Position numbers and translations under genes: made by a program. This document shows positions 40,743-51,504 of a DNA stretch of 64,000 nucleotides, piece after piece; within the stretch, counting starts at the first letter, position 1, and every line of letters begins with the position of its first letter. The stretch spans positions 620,001-684,000 of the forward strand of contig DASXEW010000001.1 of NCBI GenBank assembly GCA_036489885.1, in the 5' to 3' direction. The notes below the pieces were generated by a model that did not search any database, had not been told where the DNA came from, and saw only the letters and a list, made by a program, of their open reading frames with translations. This stretch comes from Candidatus Baltobacteraceae bacterium. Its GTDB lineage: Bacteria; Vulcanimicrobiota; Vulcanimicrobiia; Vulcanimicrobiales; Vulcanimicrobiaceae.

Positions 40743-41229
40743 CAACGGCTTGCATCACCGGTACGCCGTCATTCGTCGAGTTCAGCGACGACAAAATGAC
40801 TGCGCTCCGGTCACCAAGCGGATTCTCCTGTGCCCGAACGTCATGCTCTTGCAGATAATAGCTGACGGGGAGCCCAGCGCTCTGCGACGCCGGCGGCGAC
40901 AAGACGGGCGTGAGGAAGAAGGCGCCGGCGGCGATGGCAGCGGCGAACGGAACGATCACGATCGGACGCAAGAACTTATGCAATGCATGCCAGCGATTTG
41001 GGCGCAGGTCCGCGATGCGTGCCATGATCGCGCTTTGCATGCCCAGCGGAAGATCGAGCTCTTCGGCCCGCGCGACTGCGCGCAGCCGGTCGGTTATGGT
41101 TGCCTCGACGTTGAGTTCGTGCTTGCATTCTTCACACGTCTCGAGATGTGCTAGTACGCGAGCGTCGTCCGCGGGGCCGAGCTCGTGGTGGAGGTAGTCG
41201 ATGAGTAGGTCGCTCGTGAGATGCTGCAT
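40729..41229 (-). CDS. Zinc-finger anti-sigma factor
   Basis: A 166-residue membrane-anchored anti-sigma protein. The N-terminal ZAS motif is HHELGPADDARVLAHLETCE followed by EC, giving the H-x3-C-x2-C zinc site. A single membrane segment is at about 94-113 (IVIVPFAAAIAAGAFFLTPV) and the remaining 50 residues would be extracytoplasmic, where the RseB-like protein could contact them. ATG 41229 overlaps the sigma stop (TAATG). Upstream readings add residues from the sigma gene and are not used. Confidence 0.88.
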   Translation of the reverse strand: MQHLTSDLLIDYLHHELGPADDARVLAHLETCEECKHELNVEATITDRLRAVARAEELDLPLGMQSAIMARIADLRPNRWHALHKFLRPIVIVPFAAAIAAGAFFLTPVLSPPASQSAGLPVSYYLQEHDVRAQENPLGDRSAVILSSLNSTNDGVPVMQAVDASR

Positions 41230-41804
41230 TATCGTGATTGAGAACGCTCGTTTTCTTGTTGAACCAAACGCCGAAGCAGTGCGCGAGCACGATGAAGCCG
41301 AGACCGGACCGTTCCGATCGAACACCCCATTATGTCCGCGATTTCCTGGTAGCTGTATTCCTCGATGTCGGCTAGTATGATCACTTGTCGTTGGTCTTGC
41401 GAAAGCTTCCGCAGAGACCGTGAAAGCGGTTCGGAGAGTTGCCTGTCGACGTATTCCTCGATTGGGTCGACGGCGAGCGGGCGCTGGCCACCGAATTCCT
41501 GGGGAGCGTTGTCTTCAGGTATCTCCTCTTGGAAACGTCCCTTTCGCCGTCTTAGTTCGTCGCGATAGAGGTTTGTGACGATTCTATAGATCCAGGAGAG
41601 GAACGAGGTGCCTGGTTGGAACGACCGCCAAGCCCGGTAGACGCGGATAAAGGCCTCTTGCGCGAGATCACGCGCGTCGGTTTCGTTTCCGACGAGGCGG
41701 AACGCGAAGTTATAGGTCGCCTTCCCATACTGCTCAATCGCCCGCTCGACGAACGCCGTCTGTTCCGCCGACGGGGGCTCGGGCCTCTTTCGGGGCTGTC
41801 CCAC
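41229..41804 (-). CDS. ECF RNA polymerase sigma factor (RpoE-type)
   Basis: A 191-residue ECF sigma factor. Region 2 spans about 20-90 (ARDLAQEAFIRVYRAWRSF; SFLSWIYRIVTNLYRDELRR) and region 4 about 130-185 (LSQDQRQVIILADIEEYSYQ, then GCSIGTVRSRLHRARALL). The acidic linker EEIPEDNAPQEF is typical of the RpoE-like ECF groups. GTG start 41804. It leads the operon sigma, anti-sigma, RseB-like, as in RpoE-RseA-RseB. The 138 bases upstream hold two GC-rich hairpins but no promoter I can name. Confidence 0.93.
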   Translation of the reverse strand: MGQPRKRPEPPSAEQTAFVERAIEQYGKATYNFAFRLVGNETDARDLAQEAFIRVYRAWRSFQPGTSFLSWIYRIVTNLYRDELRRRKGRFQEEIPEDNAPQEFGGQRPLAVDPIEEYVDRQLSEPLSRSLRKLSQDQRQVIILADIEEYSYQEIADIMGCSIGTVRSRLHRARALLRRLVQQENERSQSR

Positions 41805-41819
41805 GGTCAGGCTGATTCT

Positions 41820-41856
41820 GGGGCCCGAGAAGTGGCCCCCTCGCCCCGACAGGGGC
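41820..41856 (+). other. Two GC-rich hairpins between divergent genes
   Basis: GGGGCC pairs with GGCCCC across 8 bases (41820-41839), and GCCCC pairs with GGGGC across GACA (41843-41856). Neither has a T tract. They lie between the ECF operon and the gene at 41943, and would fold in the sigma leader transcript. Confidence 0.4.
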
Positions 41857-41942
41857 AGCCGTCATGCGGGTACGAATGGCAAGACCCCCCAGCCGCCGTT
41901 CGAGTACGCTCAGGACGGCTTCTCCGTCCTTAGAAGCAGATA

Positions 41943-42491
41943 ATGATTTCGACGAAGGTTCCGCTCGAAAATAGTGATACGGTCGACTCGATCGTTTCGC
42001 TTTTGGTGCGCTTTCCAGAGATCTCGTCGCTGTGGTCGCATCCGACCGACGGGACGTTGCGGCTTACGTACGTCGTCGCACGACGGCTGACCAGGCTCGA
42101 GCAGCGGGAGCTTGCTGCGGTGCTCGACGATCACGTCCGTGCGTTCGTTGCGCTCGAGGGGCGGGATGTGAGCACGATTAGCGTGCGGTGCGAGACGGAC
42201 CACGCGGTGACGTTCGTTCACTGCACGCGTGATTCGGCGTCCTTCACACGCGAAGAGCTGTTGCTGCAGATAGGCGTGCTCAGTGCGCGCTATGGCGACG
42301 CTCTCGTGAAGAATCCGGTCGAAGAACAAGACGAAGAAAACGCGGAGCTCGAGGACTTGCAAGTCGAGCACGCGATCGATGCGATGCGCGATCCGGATCA
42401 AAAGCGTTCGCTCGTCGGATATCGCGACGAACGGCGCGTCATGGTGTATTTCGTAAAAAATCGCAAAGCGAAGGCTCCGGCGCGCCGATAA
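41943..42491 (+). CDS. Hypothetical protein, 182 residues
   Basis: No family recognised. The protein is soluble, with alternating strands and helices (LRLTYVVARRLTRLEQRELA; VSTISVRCETDHAVTFVHCT) and an acidic stretch EEQDEENAELEDLQVEHAID near residue 127, ending in a basic tail. It is the first gene of a unit that continues with YmdB and SpoVS homologues; its stop TAA overlaps the apparent ATA start of ymdB. Coupling suggests a related role in RNA turnover or developmental control, but nothing in the sequence shows it. Confidence 0.6.
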   Translation: MISTKVPLENSDTVDSIVSLLVRFPEISSLWSHPTDGTLRLTYVVARRLTRLEQRELAAVLDDHVRAFVALEGRDVSTISVRCETDHAVTFVHCTRDSASFTREELLLQIGVLSARYGDALVKNPVEEQDEENAELEDLQVEHAIDAMRDPDQKRSLVGYRDERRVMVYFVKNRKAKAPARR

Positions 42492-43285
42492 GCAACGCGC
42501 TCAACGTTCTCGTTATAGGCGATGTCGTCGGCTCACCCGGCCGCGAGACGCTGAAGCGTTGCCTGCCGTCGACTCGCGAGCAGCATCAAATTCATTGCTG
42601 CATTGCCAACGGTGAAAATGCTGCGGGTGGATTCGGCTTGACCGTTCCGACGGCCCAAGAGATGTTCAGCGTCGGCGTCGACGTGATTACGAGCGGCAAC
42701 CACATTTGGGACAAGCGCGAGTTTCGTTCGCACCTCGAGGACTCCGATCGCATCATCCGCCCGGCTAATTATCCGCCCGGCACGCCCGGCCGCGGCTCGA
42801 CGACGATCGACGTCGACGGCGTCCGCGTTGGCGTGCTCAATCTGATGGGCCGCGTATTCATGCCCACGGTCGACGATCCGTTTCGCGTCGGGCGTGAGCT
42901 CGTCGACGAGCTGCGCGAAGCGACGCCGATCATCATCGTTGACATGCACGCCGAAGCGACGTCCGAAAAAATGGCGATCGCTCGGTTCTTCGATGGTCAA
43001 GTTAGCTTCGTCTACGGGACGCACACACACGTGCAGACCGCAGACGATCAAGTTTTTTCCGGTGGGACGGCCTATCTGAGCGACGTCGGGATGACCGGAC
43101 CGACTGAAGGCGTGATCGGAATGGAAGCGGCCGGAGTCATCGACCGCTTCACGACTGCGTTTTCAGAACGGTTCAATGTGGAGAAGGGAGGTTTGAAGCA
43201 ATTTTGTGCGGCGGTTGTCGCAATCGACCGCACAAGCGGCAAGGCCCTCGATATCAAACGCATCTTTCTCCGAGGGATCGCATGA
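42488..43285 (+). CDS. ymdB: YmdB-family metallophosphoesterase, apparent ATA start
   Basis: A YmdB-like 2',3'-cAMP/phosphodiesterase of the calcineurin fold. Metal and active-site motifs: VIGDVVGSPGRETLKR (metal Asp), ANGENAAGGFGLT (Asn), TSGNHIWDKREF (Asn, His), DMHAEATSEK and YGTHTHVQTAD (His pair). The first canonical start, TTG 42638, would remove 50 residues including the first two metal motifs. From the preceding TAA to GDVVG there is no ATG, GTG or TTG; ATA 42488 overlaps that stop (ATAA) and gives 265 residues, the length I recall for Bacillus YmdB (about 264). SpoVS follows, the same pair as in Bacillus. Confidence 0.9.
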   Translation: MSNALNVLVIGDVVGSPGRETLKRCLPSTREQHQIHCCIANGENAAGGFGLTVPTAQEMFSVGVDVITSGNHIWDKREFRSHLEDSDRIIRPANYPPGTPGRGSTTIDVDGVRVGVLNLMGRVFMPTVDDPFRVGRELVDELREATPIIIVDMHAEATSEKMAIARFFDGQVSFVYGTHTHVQTADDQVFSGGTAYLSDVGMTGPTEGVIGMEAAGVIDRFTTAFSERFNVEKGGLKQFCAAVVAIDRTSGKALDIKRIFLRGIA

Positions 43286-43590
43286 ATGAAAATCCCGGCA
43301 CACCTCCGTCCCGAAGTCCCGGAACGCACATCCTCAAAGTCTCCGCACAGAGCAACCCGAACTCGGTCGCCGGCGCGCTTGCCGGCGTACTGCGCGAGCG
43401 TGACACCGCCGAACTGCAAGCCATAGGCGCCGGCGCTACGAACCAAGCCGTGAAGGCAATCGCCATCGCTCGCTCGTACCTCGAGGCGAGCGCTTACGAT
43501 CTCGTGTGCGTGCCGGAATTTATCGACGTGCAAATCGACGGAAAGGAACGAACCGCCATTCGTCTCGCAGTCGAGCGTAGATCCAAATAG
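43282..43590 (+). CDS. spoVS: SpoVS-family protein
   Basis: A 102-residue protein. After a 17-residue Pro/Ser/Asn-rich N-terminus it carries the highly conserved SpoVS domain (LKVSAQSNPNSVAGALAGVL; AIGAGATNQAVKAIAIARSY; IDVQIDGKERTAIRLAVE), related to the Alba-like nucleic-acid-binding fold. SpoVS occurs in sporulating and non-sporulating bacteria; in Bacillus it influences septation and coat assembly. ATG 43282 overlaps the ymdB stop (ATGA). No other sporulation gene is in the window. Confidence 0.93.
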   Translation: MNENPGTPPSRSPGTHILKVSAQSNPNSVAGALAGVLRERDTAELQAIGAGATNQAVKAIAIARSYLEASAYDLVCVPEFIDVQIDGKERTAIRLAVERRSK

Positions 43591-43593
43591 ATC

Positions 43594-44400
43594 TTGCTCG
43601 TCGATTTTCACTCGCATACACGCAATAGCGATGGGAGTCTGTCGACCGCCGAGCTGGTCGAGTCGATGGACCGGCGCGGCGTCCGCATCTTTTCGATCAC
43701 CGACCATGACACGACGCGTGCGTACGGTGAGCTGCCGGAATCACGCGCGCAGATCGTCCCGGGCATCGAGATCAACACAACCCGCGACGGTGTCGACATT
43801 CACATTCTCGGCTACGCTTTCGACCCGTCTTCCGCGGCGCCGATCCATGCCACACTCGAGGCAAATCGCCAAGCCCGGACCGTACGCATCAAAACGATGA
43901 TCGAGCGGCTCGCGCGTGCCGGCTACCCGCTAACGGAAGAGATGGTCGCTGCGGAGGCCGGCGGTAGTGAATCCCTTGGCCGGCCGCACGTAGCAAAGGC
44001 ATTGGTCCGCTCCGGGATGGTCAAAGACGTGCAGACCGTCTTCAATGATCTGGTCGGGCGGGACGGCCCCGGATACGTCCCTTCGGCGCATATCACGGCC
44101 CCGGAGGCGATCGAGGCGATTGCGCGCTCGGGCGGCGTCCCGGTCCTCGCCCATCCTGGGCGGCTCTCCGACTACTCGATCATCGACGAGATGGCCGCGC
44201 ACGGCGTTGTCGGCCTCGAGGTCTTCTATCCATCGCATACCCCACCGATGATCGCTCATTTTCGAGCCCAAGCCGAGCGTCTCGGACTGGTCATGACAGG
44301 GGGCTCTGACTTCCACGACTCACGCTGGAATTCAAGCGTGGTCGGCATGGACGTCGAAGAGGGGGATATCGCGCCGTTTCTGGAGCTAATCGGCCGATAA
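43594..44400 (+). CDS. PHP-domain phosphoesterase
   Basis: A 268-residue PHP-superfamily metal-dependent phosphoesterase, related to 3',5'-nucleoside bisphosphate phosphatases (YciV/TrpH group). Metal ligands are visible in DFHSHTRNSDGS (residues 4-15), ITDHDTTRAYG, VPGIEINT, VLAHPGRLSDY and GGSDFHD. The likely substrate is 3'-phosphoadenosine 5'-phosphate or short RNA ends. TTG 43594 starts just after the spoVS stop. Its place after YmdB fits nucleotide/RNA turnover, and before AhcY/MetK fits sulfur and nucleoside metabolism. Confidence 0.85.
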   Translation: MLVDFHSHTRNSDGSLSTAELVESMDRRGVRIFSITDHDTTRAYGELPESRAQIVPGIEINTTRDGVDIHILGYAFDPSSAAPIHATLEANRQARTVRIKTMIERLARAGYPLTEEMVAAEAGGSESLGRPHVAKALVRSGMVKDVQTVFNDLVGRDGPGYVPSAHITAPEAIEAIARSGGVPVLAHPGRLSDYSIIDEMAAHGVVGLEVFYPSHTPPMIAHFRAQAERLGLVMTGGSDFHDSRWNSSVVGMDVEEGDIAPFLELIGR

Positions 44401-44405
44401 AGTAA

Positions 44406-45746
<1,341 letters not shown>

Positions 45747-46976
45747 ATGGCGTATCGCAGATTGTTCACCAGCGAATCGGTAACCGAGGGTCATCCCGAC
45801 AAGATTGCCGATCAGATTTCCGATGCCGTTCTCGATGCCATTATGGAGAAGGACCCGAACGGCCGAGTCGCCGTCGAGACTTTTGCGATCACCGGCCAGA
45901 TTCACATCGCAGGAGAGGTGACGACCTCGAGCTATATCGATATTCCGCGCATCGTCCGTAAGACGATTGCCGACATCGGATATACGAAATCACACGTCGG
46001 CTTCGACGCCGAAACGTGCGGCGTCAGCGTCTCGATCGACGAGCAATCGCCCGACATCGCGATGGGAGTCGACCGCGCGCTGGAAACCAAGGAAGCCGGT
46101 TCGCACGAAGCGTTCGATCTGATCGGCGCCGGCGACCAAGGTATGATGTTCGGTTACGCGTGCCGCGAGACGAACGAGCTGATGCCGCTGCCGATCACGC
46201 TCGCGCACAATTTGACGCGCATGCTGGCATCGGTTCGCAAGAACGAGAATATTCCGTATCTGCGCCCCGACGGCAAGTCGCAGGTTACGGTAGAGTACGA
46301 CGGTCAACGTCCCGTGCGCGTTGATGCAGTCGTCATTTCAACGCAGCACGAGCCTGACGTCCCGCTCGATACACTCCGTCAGGAAGTAACCGAGCGTGTC
46401 ATCGATCACGTGATTCCCAAAGCGCTCCGCGATAAGGATCTGCGCGTGTTCGTCAATCCGACGGGCCGCTTCGTCATCGGTGGGCCTAAGGGCGACGCCG
46501 GTTTGACCGGGCGCAAGATCATCGCCGACACCTACGGCGGCATGTCGCGCCACGGCGGCGGTGCTTTCAGCGGAAAGGATCCGACCAAAGTCGACCGCTC
46601 GGCTGCATACATGGCGCGCTATGTTGCGAAGAACGTCGTCGCCGCGGGACTTGCCGATCGTTGCGAATTACAGGTTGCGTATGCAATTGGCGTCGCGCAT
46701 CCGGTTAGCGTCCTGGTGGAGACCTTCGGAACCGCCAAAATCGACGAAGAAAAGATTGCTGCGCTCGTCGCTAAGCATTTCGATTTGCGTCCGGCGGCAA
46801 TCATCCGGCATCTCGATCTGCGACGTCCGATCTATCAACAGACCGCGGCGTACGGGCATTTCGGGCGGCCCGATCTCAACCTGCCGTGGGAGCAGATCGA
46901 CAAGGCTGCTACGTTGCGGGAAGCCGCCGGCCTCAAGGGCGCTCCGCCCGATCCGGAACTAACGCTCGTCGGGTAA
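45747..46976 (+). CDS. metK: S-adenosylmethionine synthetase
   Basis: A 409-residue MetK that forms SAM from methionine and ATP in the cytoplasm. Signatures: [33 protein letters not shown], and [20 protein letters not shown] (Mg/K/phosphate site). The C-terminal YGHFGR is as expected. The length is slightly over the usual 385-400. ATG follows directly on the ahcY stop (TAA-ATG), so translation is coupled. Confidence 0.97.
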   Translation: MAYRRLFTSESVTEGHPDKIADQISDAVLDAIMEKDPNGRVAVETFAITGQIHIAGEVTTSSYIDIPRIVRKTIADIGYTKSHVGFDAETCGVSVSIDEQSPDIAMGVDRALETKEAGSHEAFDLIGAGDQGMMFGYACRETNELMPLPITLAHNLTRMLASVRKNENIPYLRPDGKSQVTVEYDGQRPVRVDAVVISTQHEPDVPLDTLRQEVTERVIDHVIPKALRDKDLRVFVNPTGRFVIGGPKGDAGLTGRKIIADTYGGMSRHGGGAFSGKDPTKVDRSAAYMARYVAKNVVAAGLADRCELQVAYAIGVAHPVSVLVETFGTAKIDEEKIAALVAKHFDLRPAAIIRHLDLRRPIYQQTAAYGHFGRPDLNLPWEQIDKAATLREAAGLKGAPPDPELTLVG

Positions 46977-46991
46977 GGTTCTGCTGGGCGG

Positions 46992-48539
46992 ATGGCTCAG
47001 CAAGACCTGGGTTCGAATGTCGTAGAGTACGGCAGCGCACGCGTGATCGTTGTCATCGGCGTCATGCTTGCAACGTTGTTGCAGACGCTCGACACGACGA
47101 TCGTCAACGTGGCGTTGCCGACGATTCAGGGAAATCTCGGCGCGACGATTGATGAGGGTGCTTGGATCGTCACGGGTTACATCATTTCGGCCGTCGTCAT
47201 CATCCCGCTGACGCCTTGGCTTCAGCTGCGTTTCGGGCGCCGGCAATATTACGCAACGGCCATCTTCGGCTTCACGATCGCATCGATGCTGTGCGGCATC
47301 TCCAGCTCGATCGAGCAGCTCATTTTCTGGCGCATCGTGCAAGGCGCGTTCGGCGGCGGTTTGATCGCGACGGGTCAAGCGACGCTGCGCGACACGTTTC
47401 CGAAAGCGCAGCTCGGCGCCAGCCAAGCCATTTTTGCGCTGGGCGCAATCGTCGGTCCGAGCGTCGGCCCCTATCTCGGCGGCCTGCTCACCGACAACTA
47501 CGCGTGGAACTGGGTCTTTTTCATCAACCTCGTTCCGGGAACGCTGGCCGGCATCATCGTTCTCATGCGATTGCGCAATCCGACGGAGCCGCGTAAGCTG
47601 CCGATCGATGCAATCGGCTTGAGTTTGCTGGCGATTGGCCTTGGCTCGTTGCAGTACGTTCTCGGTCAGGGGGAGCGCAGCGAGTGGTTTGATTCCGGTG
47701 TGATCCGGTTTTTCGTTGCGTCGACCGCAGCTGCGCTGATTGCCTTCGTATGGTGGGAGTTGAGGACAAACAATCCCGTCGTTGACCTTCGCGTCCTGAA
47801 GTTTCGCAGCGTGTGGTCGGGCTCGATGCTCGCGTTTACCGTCGGTGCGTCGCTTTACGGCGCAATCGTTATCTTGCCGCAGTACGTTCAAGGCATCCTG
47901 GGGTTCACGGCGACGCTTTCGGGCGAACTGATCTTCGTCCGCGCGATCTGTATTGCGATAACCACGATTCCGATCGCGAATCTGGTTGGGCGCGGAAAAT
48001 TGGATGCGCGCCTGTCGCTTGGGATCGGTTTCCTGTTGCTCTCGGTCTCGAACTATCTCCAGTGTCTCGACACGACCTCGATCTCGACGTTCTGGACGTT
48101 TCTATGGGCTCAGTTGACGGGTGGGGTTGGACTCGGGATGCTCTTCGTTCCGATCTCGATCGCCGTGCTTTCAGCCGTTCCGCAAGACGTTGCGCCCAAG
48201 GCCGTCGCGTTTACGTCGCTTTCGTTGCAGCTGGGCGGTTCAATCTCGACGGCAATTCTCGTGACGTTGCTCGACCGCCGGGCAGCAGCGCATCTCTCGG
48301 ACTTAGCCGGCAACGCGACGCTGCGCAATCCGGCCGTCGCCGAGTGGCTAGCGCACAGACTTCCTCTCGCGCAGCTCTTCGGCATCATCAATCGGGAAGC
48401 GTTGACGCTAGCTTTTGCGGACGCTTCGATGTTTCTCGCTCTGCTGAGCCTCGTGCTCGCACCACTCGTGTTCCTGATACGTAAGCCGGCGCCGCACAAT
48501 CCTCAACAAGCGCAGCACGTTTCTATCGAAGCCGCTTAG
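46992..48539 (+). CDS. MFS drug transporter, DHA2 (EmrB/QacA) family
   Basis: A 515-residue permease with about 14 membrane segments. Typical DHA2 signatures are LQTLDTTIVNVALPTIQGNL in helix 1 and GPSVGPYLGGLLTDNYAWNW (motif C and helix 5). It probably exports a toxic organic compound by proton antiport. No HlyD-type adaptor is beside it, unlike EmrAB. It starts 15 bases after metK and its stop overlaps the convergent MFS gene by 4 bases. The substrate is unknown. Confidence 0.9.
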   Translation: MAQQDLGSNVVEYGSARVIVVIGVMLATLLQTLDTTIVNVALPTIQGNLGATIDEGAWIVTGYIISAVVIIPLTPWLQLRFGRRQYYATAIFGFTIASMLCGISSSIEQLIFWRIVQGAFGGGLIATGQATLRDTFPKAQLGASQAIFALGAIVGPSVGPYLGGLLTDNYAWNWVFFINLVPGTLAGIIVLMRLRNPTEPRKLPIDAIGLSLLAIGLGSLQYVLGQGERSEWFDSGVIRFFVASTAAALIAFVWWELRTNNPVVDLRVLKFRSVWSGSMLAFTVGASLYGAIVILPQYVQGILGFTATLSGELIFVRAICIAITTIPIANLVGRGKLDARLSLGIGFLLLSVSNYLQCLDTTSISTFWTFLWAQLTGGVGLGMLFVPISIAVLSAVPQDVAPKAVAFTSLSLQLGGSISTAILVTLLDRRAAAHLSDLAGNATLRNPAVAEWLAHRLPLAQLFGIINREALTLAFADASMFLALLSLVLAPLVFLIRKPAPHNPQQAQHVSIEAA

Positions 48540-49741
48540 CGGCGCTCTTCGTGCACCGTCCGGTTCGCAGCGATCCAAACGACGACACAGGCGATGCCAA
48601 TCGTACTCGCGGCGATTGCGGTTCGTGCGTCATAGACGTCGGCGATTATTCCGCCCAGCAGCGCTCCCGGCAATGTTCCGCCGAGCACGATCAAGCGCGC
48701 GGCGCCGAAGACGCGACCGACCGTCTCCTCTGGAATGATGCGCATGCGCCAACCGAGCGTCGCCGACACGGTCCAGCCGCCGCCAACGGATAGAATCCCG
48801 AGGACGATTGCGGCGAGGACGGTACTGTGCGACCACAGCAGACCGAATTGAAGAAGACCCCAGAGATATCCGATCACCATGATCTTCCCGAACGGTACGT
48901 GCACGCGCGAAACCAAGAGCGCACCAAGCACCGTGCCCGCGCCCATTGCGCCGAAAACGATACCGACGCTCAAGTCGTTGCCACCGAGATCGCGCTTGAT
49001 GAACGGAACGTATGCCGTAAAGCCGATGCTGCCAAAAAAGTTAGATATGAATGACGCAAAGGTCACGATCCGCATCGCTTTGTCGGCGAACAGAAAGCGA
49101 AACCCAACCGCGATGTCGCTCGCGACGTGATGCACGCGCGGGAAACCCGTGACCGTTTCCGGTCCGAGGTCGCGAATGATGCTCAGCGAAAAGATCGATG
49201 CGAGATACGTCGCCGCGTTTACGATCAGCGCGGGGAACGGACCAAAAAGGCCAAAGATCGCGCCGCCCAGCGGCGGAACGGCCGTGTTCACCGCCGACTC
49301 CGTGCCGATGAGTGCTGAGACGGCGCGAGTCGCACGATCTTTGCCGAGCACGTACGGTATGCTGGAGGCTTGACCGCCGTTGAAGATTGCGCCGCAAGCC
49401 GTGTGCAGAACAATTCCGACGTAGAGCAACGGCAACGTTAACCAACCGCTTCGATAGCCGAGCGCGAAGCTGAGAATGATCAGCGAACGAACGACGTCGG
49501 CGGAAATCATCAGACGCTTGCGGTTGAGACGATCGGCAAGCGATCCGCCGACCAGACTGAAAACGCCGAAGGAAAACCATTCGAGCGAAAACGTTAGACC
49601 CAAGTTGAGCGCCGAGCCGGTCAGCTTGAAGACGAGCAGCGGCAACGCAATCGTGCGCAGCCCATCACCGATGTAGCTGGTCGCTTGCCCGAAATAAAAG
49701 AGACGGAAGTCGCGAGAGCGGAAGATGCTCTCGCGCGCCAT
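48536..49741 (-). CDS. MFS exporter, MFS_3/EntS-like
   Basis: A 401-residue transporter with about 12 membrane segments. The N-terminus FRSRDFRLFYFGQATSYIGDGL and GGSLADRLNRKRLMI (motif A) are typical of the TMS-type exporters related to EntS. It probably exports a small molecule. It starts with ATG just upstream of the dehydratase gene's 3' end, 2 bases away on the same strand, so the two are likely cotranscribed. Confidence 0.88.
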   Translation of the reverse strand: MARESIFRSRDFRLFYFGQATSYIGDGLRTIALPLLVFKLTGSALNLGLTFSLEWFSFGVFSLVGGSLADRLNRKRLMISADVVRSLIILSFALGYRSGWLTLPLLYVGIVLHTACGAIFNGGQASSIPYVLGKDRATRAVSALIGTESAVNTAVPPLGGAIFGLFGPFPALIVNAATYLASIFSLSIIRDLGPETVTGFPRVHHVASDIAVGFRFLFADKAMRIVTFASFISNFFGSIGFTAYVPFIKRDLGGNDLSVGIVFGAMGAGTVLGALLVSRVHVPFGKIMVIGYLWGLLQFGLLWSHSTVLAAIVLGILSVGGGWTVSATLGWRMRIIPEETVGRVFGAARLIVLGGTLPGALLGGIIADVYDARTAIAASTIGIACVVVWIAANRTVHEERR

Positions 49742-49743
49742 CC

Positions 49744-51504
49744 TTAGTGGCTCTCGCGCGCGACGAACGCCCCGCTATGGCCGACCAGAAAGTCGAGATC
49801 GGCGCCGCGCTCCGGTCCGAGCACGTGGTCGACGTACAGTCTGCCGTACCCGCGTTCGAAGCTCACTGGCGGATAGTGCTGCGCGCGCCGGCGAGCGTCG
49901 AGTTCGGTCTCGCTTACGGCAAGATCGAGACGGCGTGCGTTGACGTCGAGCTCGATGCGGTCGCCGCTTTTCACAAGACCCAGGGGCCCGCCATTCGCGG
50001 CTTCGGGCGCCGTGTGCAAAACGACGGTGCCATACGCAGTTCCGCTCATGCGGCCGTCGGAGACGCGCACCATGTCGGTGATTCCCTTGGCGAGAATCTT
50101 CGGCGGCAGCGGCATGTTGCCGACTTCCGGCATTCCCGGATAGCCTTTGGGACCCGCGCCTTTGAGGACAAGAACGCACGTTTCGTCGACGTCGAGATTC
50201 GGATCGTCGATGCGCGCGTGAAAGTCTTCGACATTTTCGAAAACGACGGCGCGTCCGCCGTGTTTGAGCAGCTTCGGTGTCGCTGCGGACGGTTTTATCA
50301 CTGCGCCGGTCGGCGCAAGGCTGCCTTTGAGTACTGCGATGCCGGCGTGCTCTTGGAACGGCTTCTCGAACGTAGCAATGACGTCGGAATTCCAATTCTT
50401 TGCGTCGGCTATGTTGTCACCCATCGGCTTGCCGCTCACGGTCATAGCGCGATCGTTCAAGAGACGATTCTTCGAAAGCTCACGCATCACGACCGGGACG
50501 CCGCCCGCATAGTAAAAGTCTTCCATCAAATACTTGCCCGACGGCATCAAGTTGACGAGTAGCGGCAGATCGTGGCCCAGGCGATCAAAGTCGTCGAGCT
50601 CGAGCGGAACACCGAGACGTCCCGCAATTGCGAGCAGGTGGATCACTGCATTCGTCGAGCCGCCGATGGCTGCATTGACGCGAATTGCATTTTCGAACGC
50701 CTCGCGTGTTGCAATCTTCGACATGCGCAAATCTTCGCGCACCATTTCGACGATGCGGCGTCCGGCCAACTGCGCAAGCGCGTAGCGGCGCGAATCGACC
50801 GCCGGAATCGCAGCGTTGCCGGTCGGAGCCATGCCGAGTGCTTCCGACATGCTCGCCATCGTGGAAGCGGTGCCCATCGTCATGCAGTGACCGTTGGAAC
50901 GCGATTGCCCGGCTTCGGCTTCGAAGAACTCTTCGGTCGTCAGTTTCCCGGCGCGCACGTCTTCGCTCAGGCGCCATACAGCCGTACCCGAACCGATGTC
51001 TTCACCGCGCCATTTTCCGTTGAGCATGGGGCCACCGGTGAGTTGCAGTGTCGGGAGGTCGACGCTGGCTGCGCCCATCAATTGCGCCGGCGTCGTCTTG
51101 TCGCATCCCGAGAGCAGCACGACGCCGTCGACCGGATTTGCGCGCAAGCACTCTTCGACGTCCATCGACATGAGATTGCGAAAGAGCATCGCGGTCGGAC
51201 GCATGTAGGTTTCGCCGAGCGAGATCGTCGGGAATTCGAGCGGCCAACCACCGGCTTCCCAAACGCCGCGTTTCACGGATTCGGCGATGCGGCGAAGATG
51301 AACGTTACACGACGTCAGCTCCGACCAGGAATTGCAGATGCCGATGACCGGGCGTCCGTCGAAAACGTCGGGTGCGAAGCCTTCGCTGCGCATCCAGCTT
51401 CGGTGAATGAAGCCGTCGCGATCGTTCTTCGAAAACCAACCGTGACTGCGAAGCTCGCCTGAGCCCTTTCCGTTACGCTTGCTGCCGTTCGACTGTCCGC
51501 CCAT
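49744..51504 (-). CDS. IlvD/Edd-family dehydratase (probable sugar-acid dehydratase)
   Basis: A 586-residue Fe-S dehydratase. The three cluster/Mg motifs are present: GICNSWSELTSCN, LLSGCDKTTPAQLMGA and GHCMTMGTASTMASMSEALG; GGSTNAVIHLLAIAGR is the substrate loop. The opening FSKNDRDGFIHRSWMRSEGF is typical of the arabonate/xylonate dehydratase branch rather than true dihydroxy-acid dehydratase, so it likely converts an aldonic acid to a 2-keto-3-deoxy acid. ATG 51504 follows GGAAGGAA; it overlaps the upstream MFS gene by 32 bases. With flanking MFS genes this looks like a sugar-acid uptake and catabolism unit. Confidence 0.88.
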   Translation of the reverse strand: MGGQSNGSKRNGKGSGELRSHGWFSKNDRDGFIHRSWMRSEGFAPDVFDGRPVIGICNSWSELTSCNVHLRRIAESVKRGVWEAGGWPLEFPTISLGETYMRPTAMLFRNLMSMDVEECLRANPVDGVVLLSGCDKTTPAQLMGAASVDLPTLQLTGGPMLNGKWRGEDIGSGTAVWRLSEDVRAGKLTTEEFFEAEAGQSRSNGHCMTMGTASTMASMSEALGMAPTGNAAIPAVDSRRYALAQLAGRRIVEMVREDLRMSKIATREAFENAIRVNAAIGGSTNAVIHLLAIAGRLGVPLELDDFDRLGHDLPLLVNLMPSGKYLMEDFYYAGGVPVVMRELSKNRLLNDRAMTVSGKPMGDNIADAKNWNSDVIATFEKPFQEHAGIAVLKGSLAPTGAVIKPSAATPKLLKHGGRAVVFENVEDFHARIDDPNLDVDETCVLVLKGAGPKGYPGMPEVGNMPLPPKILAKGITDMVRVSDGRMSGTAYGTVVLHTAPEAANGGPLGLVKSGDRIELDVNARRLDLAVSETELDARRRAQHYPPVSFERGYGRLYVDHVLGPERGADLDFLVGHSGAFVARESH